DNA from: Bacteroidales bacterium UBA1797
Lineage (GTDB): Bacteria; Bacteroidota; Bacteroidia; Bacteroidales; VadinHA17
Assembly (NCBI GenBank): GCA_002319885.1
Contig: DCFT01000195.1
Coordinates: 1-18,200, forward strand
Direction of reading: 5' to 3'
Length of the DNA: 18,200 bases
The translations under genes were made by a program, and so were the position numbers. Shown here one piece after another: positions 1-7,637 of this stretch (position 1 is the first letter of the stretch; every line of letters starts with the position of its first letter). Below the pieces are notes generated by a model that saw nothing but the letters and a program-made list of their open reading frames with translations, searched no databases and was not told where the DNA came from.

Positions 1-1130
1 ATTAAAAGAACTTCTGACCTGCTTCCCGACCTGACTCTTGGTCCCCATAAACCATAACCTGAAGATACAATAAAATTTGTATTCCCTTTTTTCAAATAAC
101 CATAACTCAATTCGTAAATCATTGCCGTTATGTGGTTAACAGGCCACAACTGTCCATTGTGTGTATGCCCTGAGAGCTGCAGGTCAACGCCAGATTTTGC
201 AGTTTCATCAAGATGGAATGGCTGGTGGTCAAGCAGAATTACCGGTTTTGTAGTATCCACCTGTTTCATCAATTCGCCGAGTGGCATCCGCTCTTTTCTG
301 TAAAAACGGTAGGAATCCCTGTCGATTCTGCCAATGAGCTGTATACCCCCTCTAAGTGTTACAACTTCATCTTTTAGAAATCTGATCCCTTTGCTTTCAA
401 TATAGGGAATGGTTCGGTTTGCTCCGCCTATGAACTCGTGATTACCGGTGATTGCATAAAGGCCATCGGTGCATTTTGGATACGTAAAATACTGGAGGAG
501 ATCGCCCCGAAGTACCGGTCCGATTTCACCATCAACAATATCTCCCAGCAAAAGTACAAGATCGGGTTTCAGATCATTTATTATAACTGAGAGCTTTTTC
601 ATACTTCTTTTTCTGATAATGCTACCCAGGTGAATGTCAGACACAGCAGCAATACGCAAGGTTTTGACCTGTCCTGCTGATTTGTTTATTGATAAATTAT
701 ATTCCCTGGTAACCGGCATCAATGCATTTATGAAACCTCCGATTATCAGGATCGATGAAACTGAAATAATACTGATAAATGACCATTTTCGGAAAAGAAG
801 AACATTTTCACCCCTGATTATACCCGGAATTTTCAGGATCAGTAAAATGATATCAGAGAGTATGAAAAACATGAATCCATAAAGCATAAATGCCAGCCAG
901 AAACCTCCAACAATATTCAGTATGTCGGTAGTAATGGAGGAATGTTTAGATTCCAGGATCTTTGCTATAATAAAAAGCACAGCCAGCAGAAAACATGTCA
1001 AAATATATATAAACCGGTGGTTCTGCAGATCGGGGATCGCCTTATACCCTTTGTAAAAAATATAAATATTTACAAGAGAGTAAATTGTAAGAGCGATGGT
1101 AAAAAATATAACCATTTGGAATCTCTTCAT
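1..1130 (-). CDS. Membrane-anchored metallophosphoesterase (3' end cut by window edge)
   Basis: A calcineurin-like metallophosphoesterase of the YkuE/YaeI type. My reading of the minus strand from ATG at 1130 gives 376 codons without a stop to the window edge. The N-terminal ~150 residues contain about four hydrophobic segments, so the protein is membrane-anchored. The catalytic part follows: SDIHLG with metal ligand D165, LLGDIVDGE, GNHE at 229-232, a LDHQP motif, and GHTHNGQ at 321-327. The last visible residues read GPRVRSGSRSEVLL, which in this family lies very near the C-terminus, so probably only a few residues are missing. The start is 13 bp after the glycosyltransferase stop, so it is probably the last gene of the mtaB operon seen here. 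The substrate is unknown; relatives act on phosphodiesters or lipid-linked phosphates such as UDP-diacylglucosamine. The family call is firm, the substrate is not. Confidence 0.9.
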   Translation of the reverse strand, partial: MKRFQMVIFFTIALTIYSLVNIYIFYKGYKAIPDLQNHRFIYILTCFLLAVLFIIAKILESKHSSITTDILNIVGGFWLAFMLYGFMFFILSDIILLILKIPGIIRGENVLLFRKWSFISIISVSSILIIGGFINALMPVTREYNLSINKSAGQVKTLRIAAVSDIHLGSIIRKRSMKKLSVIINDLKPDLVLLLGDIVDGEIGPVLRGDLLQYFTYPKCTDGLYAITGNHEFIGGANRTIPYIESKGIRFLKDEVVTLRGGIQLIGRIDRDSYRFYRKERMPLGELMKQVDTTKPVILLDHQPFHLDETAKSGVDLQLSGHTHNGQLWPVNHITAMIYELSYGYLKKGNTNFIVSSGYGLWGPRVRSGSRSEVLL

Positions 1131-1143
1131 TTTTAATTATGTT

Positions 1144-2166
1144 TTATGATGTCAGGCTATTATAAGTTTTATTGCCTTTAACATAAAACTCAAAAACAAT
1201 ACTCTTGTTCAAAACAGAATCGTTAGTTTGTCCTGCACCTAGTTTCTTAACGTTTTTTCTTTTCTCCCTTAGTTTGCCTATAACTTTATAATAATCCATA
1301 TGTGCTTTCCATACTGCCCTGACGCTTTTTAAGCTGCCTTGCATGAGAAAATATATTGCAGCTATTCCATCCAGAAGTTTTCTTATTAGAAGAACTGGAT
1401 ACAATTTATTGTCAGGAAGATTTTTATAAAGGAGGAAGAGACTGTTTCTGAAATTCAGATAAGTTTTGAATGGCGAATTATAAGGAAGTGTGCCGCCTCC
1501 AACATGGTATATAACCGAATCAGGCAAAAAGCATACTCTGTAACCGGCTTTATGAAAACGCCAGCACAGATCAATCTCTTCCATGTGAGCAAAGAAATCA
1601 GCATCAAATCCGCCGCACCTGGTCCATGCTTCACGCTGTACTATCATACATGCCCCGCTTGACCAGAAAACATCGGCCTGAGAATCATACTGTCCTGTAT
1701 CTTTCTCAATCTTATTTATGATTCGTCCACGACAGAACGGATAGCCATACTTATCAATATAACATCCTGCCGCACCCGCATGCTCGAAATGATCTTTGTG
1801 ATAATAGGATAGTATCTTAGGCTGGCATGATGCAACATCAGGATTGTTGTCCATGAATGTGACAAGTGGTGTAAGCCAGTCTTCCGTAACTTCAATATCG
1901 GAATTCAGTAAAACGAAATACCTGGCATCGATCTGATTCAGAGCCAGGTTATATCCTTCTGCAAAACCATAATTCTTACCGAGATTTATTAGTTTTACTT
2001 CCCTGAAATTTTCAGCTACCCAAATTACAGATCCATCAGTTGACCCATTATCTGCAACATATACAATTGTATCGCTGTTGACAGAATACCTGATAACAGT
2101 CCCGAGGAACATTTTCAGAAAGGCAAGTCCGTTCCAGTTTAATATTACAATTGCTGTTTTAGCCAT
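1144..2166 (-). CDS. Glycosyltransferase family 2 (GT-A fold, rhamnosyltransferase-like)
   Basis: A 340-residue cytoplasmic or membrane-associated glycosyltransferase that would move a sugar from a nucleotide-sugar donor to a glycan or lipid acceptor. Visible family features are VILNWNG at 7-13, DNGSTDGS at 39-46, the LLNSD metal-binding element (N88-S-D90), and the acceptor/catalytic segment SGACMIV followed by GGFD, with EEIDLCWR at 195-202. This pattern is typical of WbbL/WcaA-like enzymes for cell-surface polysaccharides. I chose ATG at 2166, which overlaps the upstream acyltransferase stop by 8 bp (ATGGCTAA); a TTG six bases upstream is the only nearby in-frame alternative. The overlap suggests translational coupling. 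Next to an LpxL-like acyltransferase, a role in lipid or lipopolysaccharide decoration is plausible, but donor and acceptor cannot be read from sequence. Confidence 0.92.
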   Translation of the reverse strand: MAKTAIVILNWNGLAFLKMFLGTVIRYSVNSDTIVYVADNGSTDGSVIWVAENFREVKLINLGKNYGFAEGYNLALNQIDARYFVLLNSDIEVTEDWLTPLVTFMDNNPDVASCQPKILSYYHKDHFEHAGAAGCYIDKYGYPFCRGRIINKIEKDTGQYDSQADVFWSSGACMIVQREAWTRCGGFDADFFAHMEEIDLCWRFHKAGYRVCFLPDSVIYHVGGGTLPYNSPFKTYLNFRNSLFLLYKNLPDNKLYPVLLIRKLLDGIAAIYFLMQGSLKSVRAVWKAHMDYYKVIGKLREKRKNVKKLGAGQTNDSVLNKSIVFEFYVKGNKTYNSLTS

Positions 2167-3043
2167 TATCAACAGGCTTTTTATGTTTCCATCGACGATG
2201 GCTCCAAATCCAGTTTTCGGGATTCTCCTTTATGATCTCTTCGAGTCTTTTTACATGGGTTTCTGTTATCGCATTTTCAGAAAGCCCATCTGTATGATCA
2301 TAGAGAAGTTCCATATTGATATTATAATAACCCCTTTTTACTTTTTGGATATGCATAAAAACTATGGCCATATCGTATTTTGAAGCAATCTTACCGGCTC
2401 CTGTATAGACAGCTGTATCCTGATTAAGAAATGTTGTCCAGTATTTAATATCTCCCTTTGCCGGTATCTGATCTGAAATGAAAACGGAAAATGTATTAAT
2501 TTTATTCTTTCTAGAGTTTATTATTTCCCTGATTACCTGGGATGTAGGAGTTAGAATTATTCCGTATTCTGATCTGTGATTATTTACAAAACTATTGAAA
2601 TACTTGTTTTGAAGAGGTTTATAGACGATAACAGTTTTGTAATTAAGATAATAGGGAAGCAGAGTAGGCCATTCCCAGTTATTATAATGACCCAGAACTG
2701 CAATTATATCTCTTTTCTCTTCCCTTAGCCTGTCAATAATTTCAAGGTTACTGTATGTAATTCGTTTCTTCTGACTTTTTTTTGATAGATGAGTTGCCTT
2801 GAAAGTTTCAACAATTAAATCTGCCAGGTGATGGTAGAATTTCTTTTCAATGGTTTTTAGCTCTTTATCAGTTTTTTCAGGGAATGAGTTTTTAAGATTT
2901 TCTGCGACAACTTTCCTTCGGTATGATACAATATAGTAAAGAATAAGATATAGAAAGTCAGAGAATAAATACAATACTGGTAATGGTAAAAGTGTTATAA
3001 TCCAGTTAACTCCGTAAAAGATGTAGTAGCTGATAGCGCCCAT
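2159..3043 (-). CDS. LpxL/HtrB-like lipid A (lysophospholipid) acyltransferase
   Basis: A 294-residue member of the bacterial lipid A biosynthesis acyltransferase family, which transfers fatty acyl chains to lipid A precursors at the inner membrane. The N-terminal hydrophobic stretch at about 7-40 is the expected membrane anchor. The catalytic HX4E motif is present as H119-YNNW-E124 in GHYNNWEWPTL. A basic C-terminus (ENWIWSHRRWKHKKP) matches the family ending. Length is close to the usual ~300 residues. The gene starts at ATG 3043, 13 bp after the stop of the phosphatase gene, and its stop overlaps the glycosyltransferase start. Bacteroidota homologues may also acylate other lipids, such as aminolipids, so the lipid A assignment is by family rather than proven. 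Confidence 0.9.
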   Translation of the reverse strand: MGAISYYIFYGVNWIITLLPLPVLYLFSDFLYLILYYIVSYRRKVVAENLKNSFPEKTDKELKTIEKKFYHHLADLIVETFKATHLSKKSQKKRITYSNLEIIDRLREEKRDIIAVLGHYNNWEWPTLLPYYLNYKTVIVYKPLQNKYFNSFVNNHRSEYGIILTPTSQVIREIINSRKNKINTFSVFISDQIPAKGDIKYWTTFLNQDTAVYTGAGKIASKYDMAIVFMHIQKVKRGYYNINMELLYDHTDGLSENAITETHVKRLEEIIKENPENWIWSHRRWKHKKPVDNG

Positions 3044-3056
3044 CTCAGAATTGGGT

Positions 3057-3854
3057 TTAATTTTTCATAAATTTACTTACAATTTCGAGGATTTCACTAT
3101 AAACTGTACTATTAGCTGCCAGAAATTCTTCTCCCTTTAAATTATACTCATTACCTGCAAAATCGCTTACTCTTCCACCTGCTTCCCGTACAAGCAGCAT
3201 TCCTGCTGCAATATCCCATTCCTTAAGACCATATTCATAGAATGCTTCGAATCTGCCACAGGCAACATAGGCCAGATCAATTGCAGCTGAACCCAGCCTC
3301 CTTACCCCATGTGTATTTTTGCAGAAATGTGTAAAGCATTTCATATAAGAATCCAGTAATTTGAAATCATTGTAGGGAAATCCTGTGGCAATAAGACTGT
3401 CAGACAGTGTCATGGCTTTTGATACATGAATCTTAACGCCATTGAGCCAGGCTCCTCCTCCTTTCCATGCAGTAAATGATTCATTACCACTGACTTCATA
3501 AACAACTCCTGCAACGACTTCTTCTCCATCTTTAAGACCAATACTTATGCAATAAGGATGGAATCCGTGAAGGAAATTGGTTGTACCATCGAGAGGATCA
3601 ACTACCCAACAGTACTTCAGACCGATTTTTTTTGATGTACCCTCCTCCGTAACAAATCCGGCTTCCGGAAGTAGCAGACTTAGTTTTTCCACCAGCATTT
3701 TTTCGGAACCTTTATCAACGTAACTGACAAAATCATTCAATCCTTTTTTTTCAGTTTTTCTGATATCAAAGCCCTGGGATTCCTTAAGAATAAAAGAACT
3801 CGTTTCACGGGCAGCATTTTCAATTTCCTTGCATAAATGTTTAAGATCGATCAT
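3057..3854 (-). CDS. suhB: Inositol-1-monophosphatase family protein (SuhB-like)
   Basis: A 265-residue soluble Mg2+-dependent sugar-phosphate phosphatase of the IMPase/FIG superfamily. The metal-binding set is complete: EE at 70-71 in GFVTEEG, DPLDGT with D86 and D89, and D214 in EWDIAAGMLLVREAGG. Family members dephosphorylate myo-inositol-1-phosphate, but homologues also act on 3'-phosphoadenosine-5'-phosphate (CysQ) or fructose-1,6-bisphosphate. The SuhB-like length and motif spacing favour the inositol-phosphatase group, so the symbol is tentative. It starts at ATG 3854, only 3 bp after the mtaB stop codon, and is 13 bp from the acyltransferase. Inositol or related phosphates may feed phospholipid synthesis, which fits the lipid-related neighbours, though this is inference. 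Confidence 0.9.
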   Translation of the reverse strand: MIDLKHLCKEIENAARETSSFILKESQGFDIRKTEKKGLNDFVSYVDKGSEKMLVEKLSLLLPEAGFVTEEGTSKKIGLKYCWVVDPLDGTTNFLHGFHPYCISIGLKDGEEVVAGVVYEVSGNESFTAWKGGGAWLNGVKIHVSKAMTLSDSLIATGFPYNDFKLLDSYMKCFTHFCKNTHGVRRLGSAAIDLAYVACGRFEAFYEYGLKEWDIAAGMLLVREAGGRVSDFAGNEYNLKGEEFLAANSTVYSEILEIVSKFMKN

Positions 3855-3857
3855 TTG

Positions 3858-5162
3858 TTATTCTATTAGTTCAATACTCATTCTTCCCGATTGAGATACA
3901 ATGCCAAGTCTGACTTTTTTTATCTTTCCTGCAAATCTGGATTCCCATGGATGTTCCACCCTGATATAATTGGATGTGAAGCCCGTTATTAACCCTTCAA
4001 CGCGGGTACTTTCAAACAAAACATCGGTTATCTGACCTCTGTTCAGTGTATTAAATATAAGGTTTTTCTCATGAGAAAGAGCAATGAGTCTTTTGCTTCT
4101 CCTCTCTTTATCCCTGGATAATACTTTCTCCGGAAGATTTTCGGCAATAGTTCCAGGTCTTTCTGAGAAGGTAAAAACATGTAAATAGGAAATTGGCAGA
4201 TCTTTAAGGAAAGAATACGTTTCTTCAAAATCAGTATCTGATTCTCCCGGGAACCCAACTATCACATCAGCTCCTATTCCGGCAAAGGGCAATTTATCAA
4301 TAATCATTTTTATTCTGGAAGCAAAGACATCTCTTGTATATCTTCTTCTCATAAGACCAAGGATTTTATCGCATCCACTCTGTAACGGAATATGGAAGTG
4401 AGGGAGAATTTTTTTATTCATTGCAGTAAACTCAACCAGTTCATCGGTTAACAGGTTTGGTTCGATTGAGGAGATTCTGAATCGTTCAATACCCTGAACC
4501 TTAACCAGCTCTTTAAGCAATCCTGTAAATGTATCACCAGTTGATTTTCCAAATTCACCGATATTAACTCCTGTAATAACTATCTCTTTTACACCTCTTT
4601 CTGCGATATGTCCGGCCTCATCTATTATAGTTGAAATCTCAGGATTCCTGCTTCTTCCACGAGCCTTTGGAATTGTGCAATATGAACAGCCGTAATCGCA
4701 GCCATCCTGTATCTTGAGAAAGGAACGCGTCCTGTCCCCTATAGAATATGATGGGCTAAAGGTATCAGCAGAAGTAAGATCGCATGAATGAATTTCTGCT
4801 TTTTGATTTTTTCTAAAATCTGTCAGGTAATCAGATATATTGAACTTCTCATTAGTTCCAAGAACCAGGTCCACCCCGGGAATGGAGGATATCTCCTGTG
4901 GTTTCAGTTGTGCATAGCAGCCAACCACAGCTATAAATGCCCCCGGAGAAAGAGAAATAAACTTTTTTATCGCTTGTCTGCATTTTCTGTCAGCGGCGTC
5001 AGTAACGGAACATGTATTGATTATATAAACATCAGCCTTTGAGTTTGCAGGAACTCTTTCAAATTTTTCTGCCGGAAATGACCTTGAAATAGTTGAAGTT
5101 TCTGCAAAGTTTAGTTTACAGCCAAGTGTATGGAAAGCTACTTTTTTCTTATTAACTGTCAT
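3858..5162 (-). CDS. mtaB: tRNA (N6-L-threonylcarbamoyladenosine(37)-C2)-methylthiotransferase MtaB
   Basis: A radical-SAM methylthiotransferase that converts t6A at position 37 of ANN-decoding tRNAs to ms2t6A. The N-terminal UPF0004 domain has the three cluster cysteines C15 (HTLGCKLN), C51 (NTCSVTDAADRKC) and C82 (VVGCYAQ). The radical-SAM CX3CX2C motif is C155-DYG-C159-SY-C162. A C-terminal TRAM-like segment ends the protein. The opening KVAFHTLGCKLNFAE separates MtaB from MiaB and RimO. I chose ATG at 5162 (434 residues) because it has AGGA about 7 bases upstream and begins right at the conserved domain. An ATG at 5210 would add 16 basic residues encoded next to the GC-rich spacer and looks less likely. 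It is the first gene of a five-gene minus-strand run. Confidence 0.93.
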   Translation of the reverse strand: MTVNKKKVAFHTLGCKLNFAETSTISRSFPAEKFERVPANSKADVYIINTCSVTDAADRKCRQAIKKFISLSPGAFIAVVGCYAQLKPQEISSIPGVDLVLGTNEKFNISDYLTDFRKNQKAEIHSCDLTSADTFSPSYSIGDRTRSFLKIQDGCDYGCSYCTIPKARGRSRNPEISTIIDEAGHIAERGVKEIVITGVNIGEFGKSTGDTFTGLLKELVKVQGIERFRISSIEPNLLTDELVEFTAMNKKILPHFHIPLQSGCDKILGLMRRRYTRDVFASRIKMIIDKLPFAGIGADVIVGFPGESDTDFEETYSFLKDLPISYLHVFTFSERPGTIAENLPEKVLSRDKERRSKRLIALSHEKNLIFNTLNRGQITDVLFESTRVEGLITGFTSNYIRVEHPWESRFAGKIKKVRLGIVSQSGRMSIELIE

Positions 5163-5387
5163 ATTGTTCCTAATTCCCGTTTTTGATTTTCTTCGTTTAC
5201 TCCCGTCCATCGGCCGGTGGAGACTGAAGAACCGAGTCCAGCTCTGCTGGCGAGCTCGGCGCAGCCAAAATCAATTTACTCCCCCTCGCAATCGTGTGGC
5301 CGCTACGGCAGATCAAGTCTGGTGACGCGCATAATAAACAGATTTTAGAGCCGCCGGTGGATGTCTCAATGATTACTAAAAGGAATA
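5163..5387. other. GC-rich structured intergenic spacer
   Basis: This 225-bp spacer between the DUF1080 gene and mtaB is visibly richer in G and C from about 5211 to 5365 than the AT-rich genes on either side. Two copies of GCCGGTGG sit 140 bp apart (5213-5220 and 5353-5360). A nested hairpin lies at 5232-5259: outer CCGAG/CTCGG, inner CCAGC/GCTGG with loop TCT. An alternative pairing, AGCTC (5240-5244) with GAGCT (5252-5256), excludes the inner stem. I see no convincing ORF, tRNA or terminator. It could be a mobile-repeat remnant or a structured leader of the mtaB operon; I cannot tell which. Confidence 0.5.
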
Positions 5388-6065
5388 CTATTTTTCAAGT
5401 TTTGTCAGATACACATTTCTGAATTCAATATCCTTTCCCTCACTCTGCAAGCATATTGAACCTTTCGAAAGATTTACATTTGTACCTTTATTTTGCAGTA
5501 TTCCATTCACCGAAACCGTTATTGTGTTCGAACTGCATGTAATTTTCATTGTATTCCATTCCCCTGTCGGTTTTTCTGATGAAGCAGCAAGCTTCTTTAC
5601 GAATGGTTTTGACTTATCTGATCTTTCAGACATATCAGCGCCGTTCATGCAGACAAAATCACCTGCATTTCCTGCCTGCAGTTGACATTCTACACATTTT
5701 AACCACACGGAATCAGGGAGCTGCGCATGTATAAAAACCCCGCTGTTTGTTGCTTCAGTCGGATAACGCCATTCAACGTGCAGTTTATAATTGGAGTAGG
5801 TACCTTTTGTACGCATATATCCGAATGGGTTTCCTGTAATATGGATGACACCATCATTGACAGTAAATACTGTTAAAGGATTAACTGAAGGGTCCTTAAG
5901 CTTAAATACCCAGTTATTCAGATCTTTCCCGTTAAAAAGATATATTTTATCACCAACTGGATTACCTGATTTATTTTTTTCCCCTGTCTGAGCCATGCCG
6001 ATATAAGGAATGGCCATCAATATAATAAGCATACATGAAAAAAGACAGATTTTTTTTGTTTTCAT
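5388..6065 (-). CDS. Secreted DUF1080 (3-keto-disaccharide hydrolase-like) protein
   Basis: A 225-residue exported protein made of one DUF1080 domain, a concanavalin-like jelly-roll fold. Residues 1-25 form a signal peptide with a basic start, a hydrophobic core and GMA-Q as a likely signal peptidase I site. The mature domain opens with the classic LFNGKDLNNWVFK and continues with WRYPTEATNSGVFIHA and, near the end, the repeat-strand region GSICLQSEGKDIEFRNVYL. Some members of this family hydrolyse 3-keto-glycosides, while many are uncharacterised, so the reaction is inferred. No lipoprotein lipobox is seen. The gene starts 38 bp after the PhoH gene stop, so they may be co-transcribed, but no shared function is obvious. 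Confidence 0.88.
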   Translation of the reverse strand: MKTKKICLFSCMLIILMAIPYIGMAQTGEKNKSGNPVGDKIYLFNGKDLNNWVFKLKDPSVNPLTVFTVNDGVIHITGNPFGYMRTKGTYSNYKLHVEWRYPTEATNSGVFIHAQLPDSVWLKCVECQLQAGNAGDFVCMNGADMSERSDKSKPFVKKLAASSEKPTGEWNTMKITCSSNTITVSVNGILQNKGTNVNLSKGSICLQSEGKDIEFRNVYLTKLEK

Positions 6066-6103
6066 TATTTTGTGTTATTGGTTCTATTATGCTAAATTTC
6101 TTT

Positions 6104-7438
6104 TTACAGTAACTTACTCGCCAGTTCTGCCAGAAAACTACGTTCCCCCTTTACCAGGTTCACATGAGCAAAGATATCCTGGTCCTTCATTTTATCAGAA
6201 AGGTAGCTTAATCCGTTTGATGCGGTATCGAGATACGGAGAATCTATCTGTTCAATATCACCCGTAAAGACCATTTTTGTTCCTTCACCTGCACGTGTGA
6301 TAATGGTTTTAATCTCATGCGGCGTTAGGTTCTGTGCTTCATCAACTATGAAGAAGATACTTGAAAGACTCCGGCCTCTGATATATGCCAGCGGAGTTAT
6401 TACAAGTTTATCTTCTTTCATCATATCATTTATCCGAAGGAATTCAGGACTCTGATGACTGAACTTATGTTTGATAACTGTGAGATTATCATATAAAGGC
6501 TGCATATAAGGGTCCATTTTTTCTTTAACATCTCCGGGGAGAAAGCCTAGATCACGATTGGCGAGCGGGACAATGGGACGGGCAAGAAAAATCTGTTTGT
6601 ATCTCTTATGTTGCTGCAAAGCAGCTGCAAGAGCCAGAAGAGTTTTACCGGTTCCCGCTTTCCCTGTTAAGGAAACAAGCTGAATGTCGGGATTTGACAA
6701 AGCTTCGATAGCGAAAGTCTGTTCAGCATTCCGTGGATCAATACCGTATGTGGATTGTTTTATTACTCTGCTAAGGGTCTTACTGACAGGATTATAATGA
6801 GCCAGAGCACTCGACCCGTTATTTTTCATAATAAAAAACTGATGCCCGATGAGATTTGGATCCAGGTTGAATTCTCCTGAAGGTACTCCTTCCGGAACTT
6901 CATAAAGCTTACTTATTGATTCCTGATTAACTCCCTCAAGTATCCTTATACCTTTGTATAGGTCATCAATATTTGCGACTTTATCATTTTCATAGTCCTG
7001 TGCTATAATTCCCAGCGATTTGGCCTTCATCCTGAGGTTAATATCTTTAGTAATCAGCACAACGGTTTTATCTTTATTGGCGCTGCAGACATATTCTGCT
7101 ATCGCAAGAATTCTGTGATCGGCAGTTCTTTCAGGAAATGACTGATTTACCTTTTCAGAGAAATCTTTACCAGTTTCAATATGCATATTCCCCAGATTCT
7201 CTCCTAATGGAATATTGGCTGTCAGCAGCATATCTCCTGACAGTTTGTCAAGTTCACGGGTAAACTCACGTGCATGAAAATTTATAAGATCATTTCCTCT
7301 TTTGAATTTATCGAGTTCCTCAAGAACAACAATTGGAATTATAATATCATTCTCTTCAAAATTGTAAATGCATTTATAATCATGAAGTAAAACGTTTGTA
7401 TCAATAATGAAAAGTTTCTTGTTGTGTTTCTTTCTCAT
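6104..7438 (-). CDS. PIN domain-PhoH family ATPase/ribonuclease
   Basis: A 444-residue fusion of an N-terminal PIN nuclease domain and a C-terminal PhoH-like P-loop ATPase (YlaK/PhoH2 architecture). The PIN domain begins FIIDTNVLLHD with acidic D13, followed by VVLEELDKFKRG. The ATPase has Walker A GKAGTGKT at 259-266 and Walker B VDEAQN at 365-370. PhoH2 proteins from other bacteria unwind and cleave RNA in an ATP-dependent way, so a role in RNA processing or decay is the best guess. The start at ATG 7438 has a matching -7 box and a 5' leader hairpin upstream. Length is normal and all motifs look intact, so it should be active. Confidence 0.92.
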   Translation of the reverse strand: MRKKHNKKLFIIDTNVLLHDYKCIYNFEENDIIIPIVVLEELDKFKRGNDLINFHAREFTRELDKLSGDMLLTANIPLGENLGNMHIETGKDFSEKVNQSFPERTADHRILAIAEYVCSANKDKTVVLITKDINLRMKAKSLGIIAQDYENDKVANIDDLYKGIRILEGVNQESISKLYEVPEGVPSGEFNLDPNLIGHQFFIMKNNGSSALAHYNPVSKTLSRVIKQSTYGIDPRNAEQTFAIEALSNPDIQLVSLTGKAGTGKTLLALAAALQQHKRYKQIFLARPIVPLANRDLGFLPGDVKEKMDPYMQPLYDNLTVIKHKFSHQSPEFLRINDMMKEDKLVITPLAYIRGRSLSSIFFIVDEAQNLTPHEIKTIITRAGEGTKMVFTGDIEQIDSPYLDTASNGLSYLSDKMKDQDIFAHVNLVKGERSFLAELASKLL

Positions 7439-7477
7439 CGTTAATAATTTAATATCAATAGATTACATCCTGTTCAA

Positions 7478-7497
7478 GCAGGAATCATCCTTCCTGC
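7478..7497. promoter_or_regulatory. Inverted repeat in the PhoH-gene leader
   Basis: A perfect 7-bp inverted repeat, GCAGGAA (7478-7484) and TTCCTGC (7491-7497), with a 6-base spacer. It lies about 40-60 bases upstream of the PhoH gene start and touches the proposed -7 box. A competing short stem, CCTG with CAGG at 7469-7482, shares one arm. It could be an operator or a leader-RNA hairpin; no regulator can be named. Confidence 0.4.
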
Positions 7498-7504
7498 AAA
7501 AATA
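7497..7504 (-). promoter_or_regulatory. Candidate -7 box for the PhoH gene
   Basis: The minus strand reads TATTTTTG, a full match to the Bacteroidota -7 consensus TAnnTTTG, 59 bases upstream of the PhoH gene start. No clear -33 TTG is seen at the usual distance, so the call rests on the -7 box alone. Confidence 0.4.
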
Positions 7505-7637
7505 ACTATTTTAAGCTATAAATTGTTATCTGAGTATAAAGTATGTTATTTTGTAGAATTAAGTGCCTGAAGTTTGTATTGACTAAAGTACTTAAAGTAA
7601 TGAGAACATTAAATACAAAAAAATCACATTAAAATTA

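Noticed and set aside
634..1136. Two plus-strand ORFs of 82 and 64 codons
   Set aside because: They lie wholly antisense to the metallophosphoesterase coding region, whose motifs and full frame are clear on the minus strand.
5163..5210. An upstream ATG start at 5210 for mtaB
   Set aside because: Adds 16 basic residues not typical of the family, while ATG 5162 has AGGA at a good distance and starts at the conserved domain. It cannot be fully excluded.
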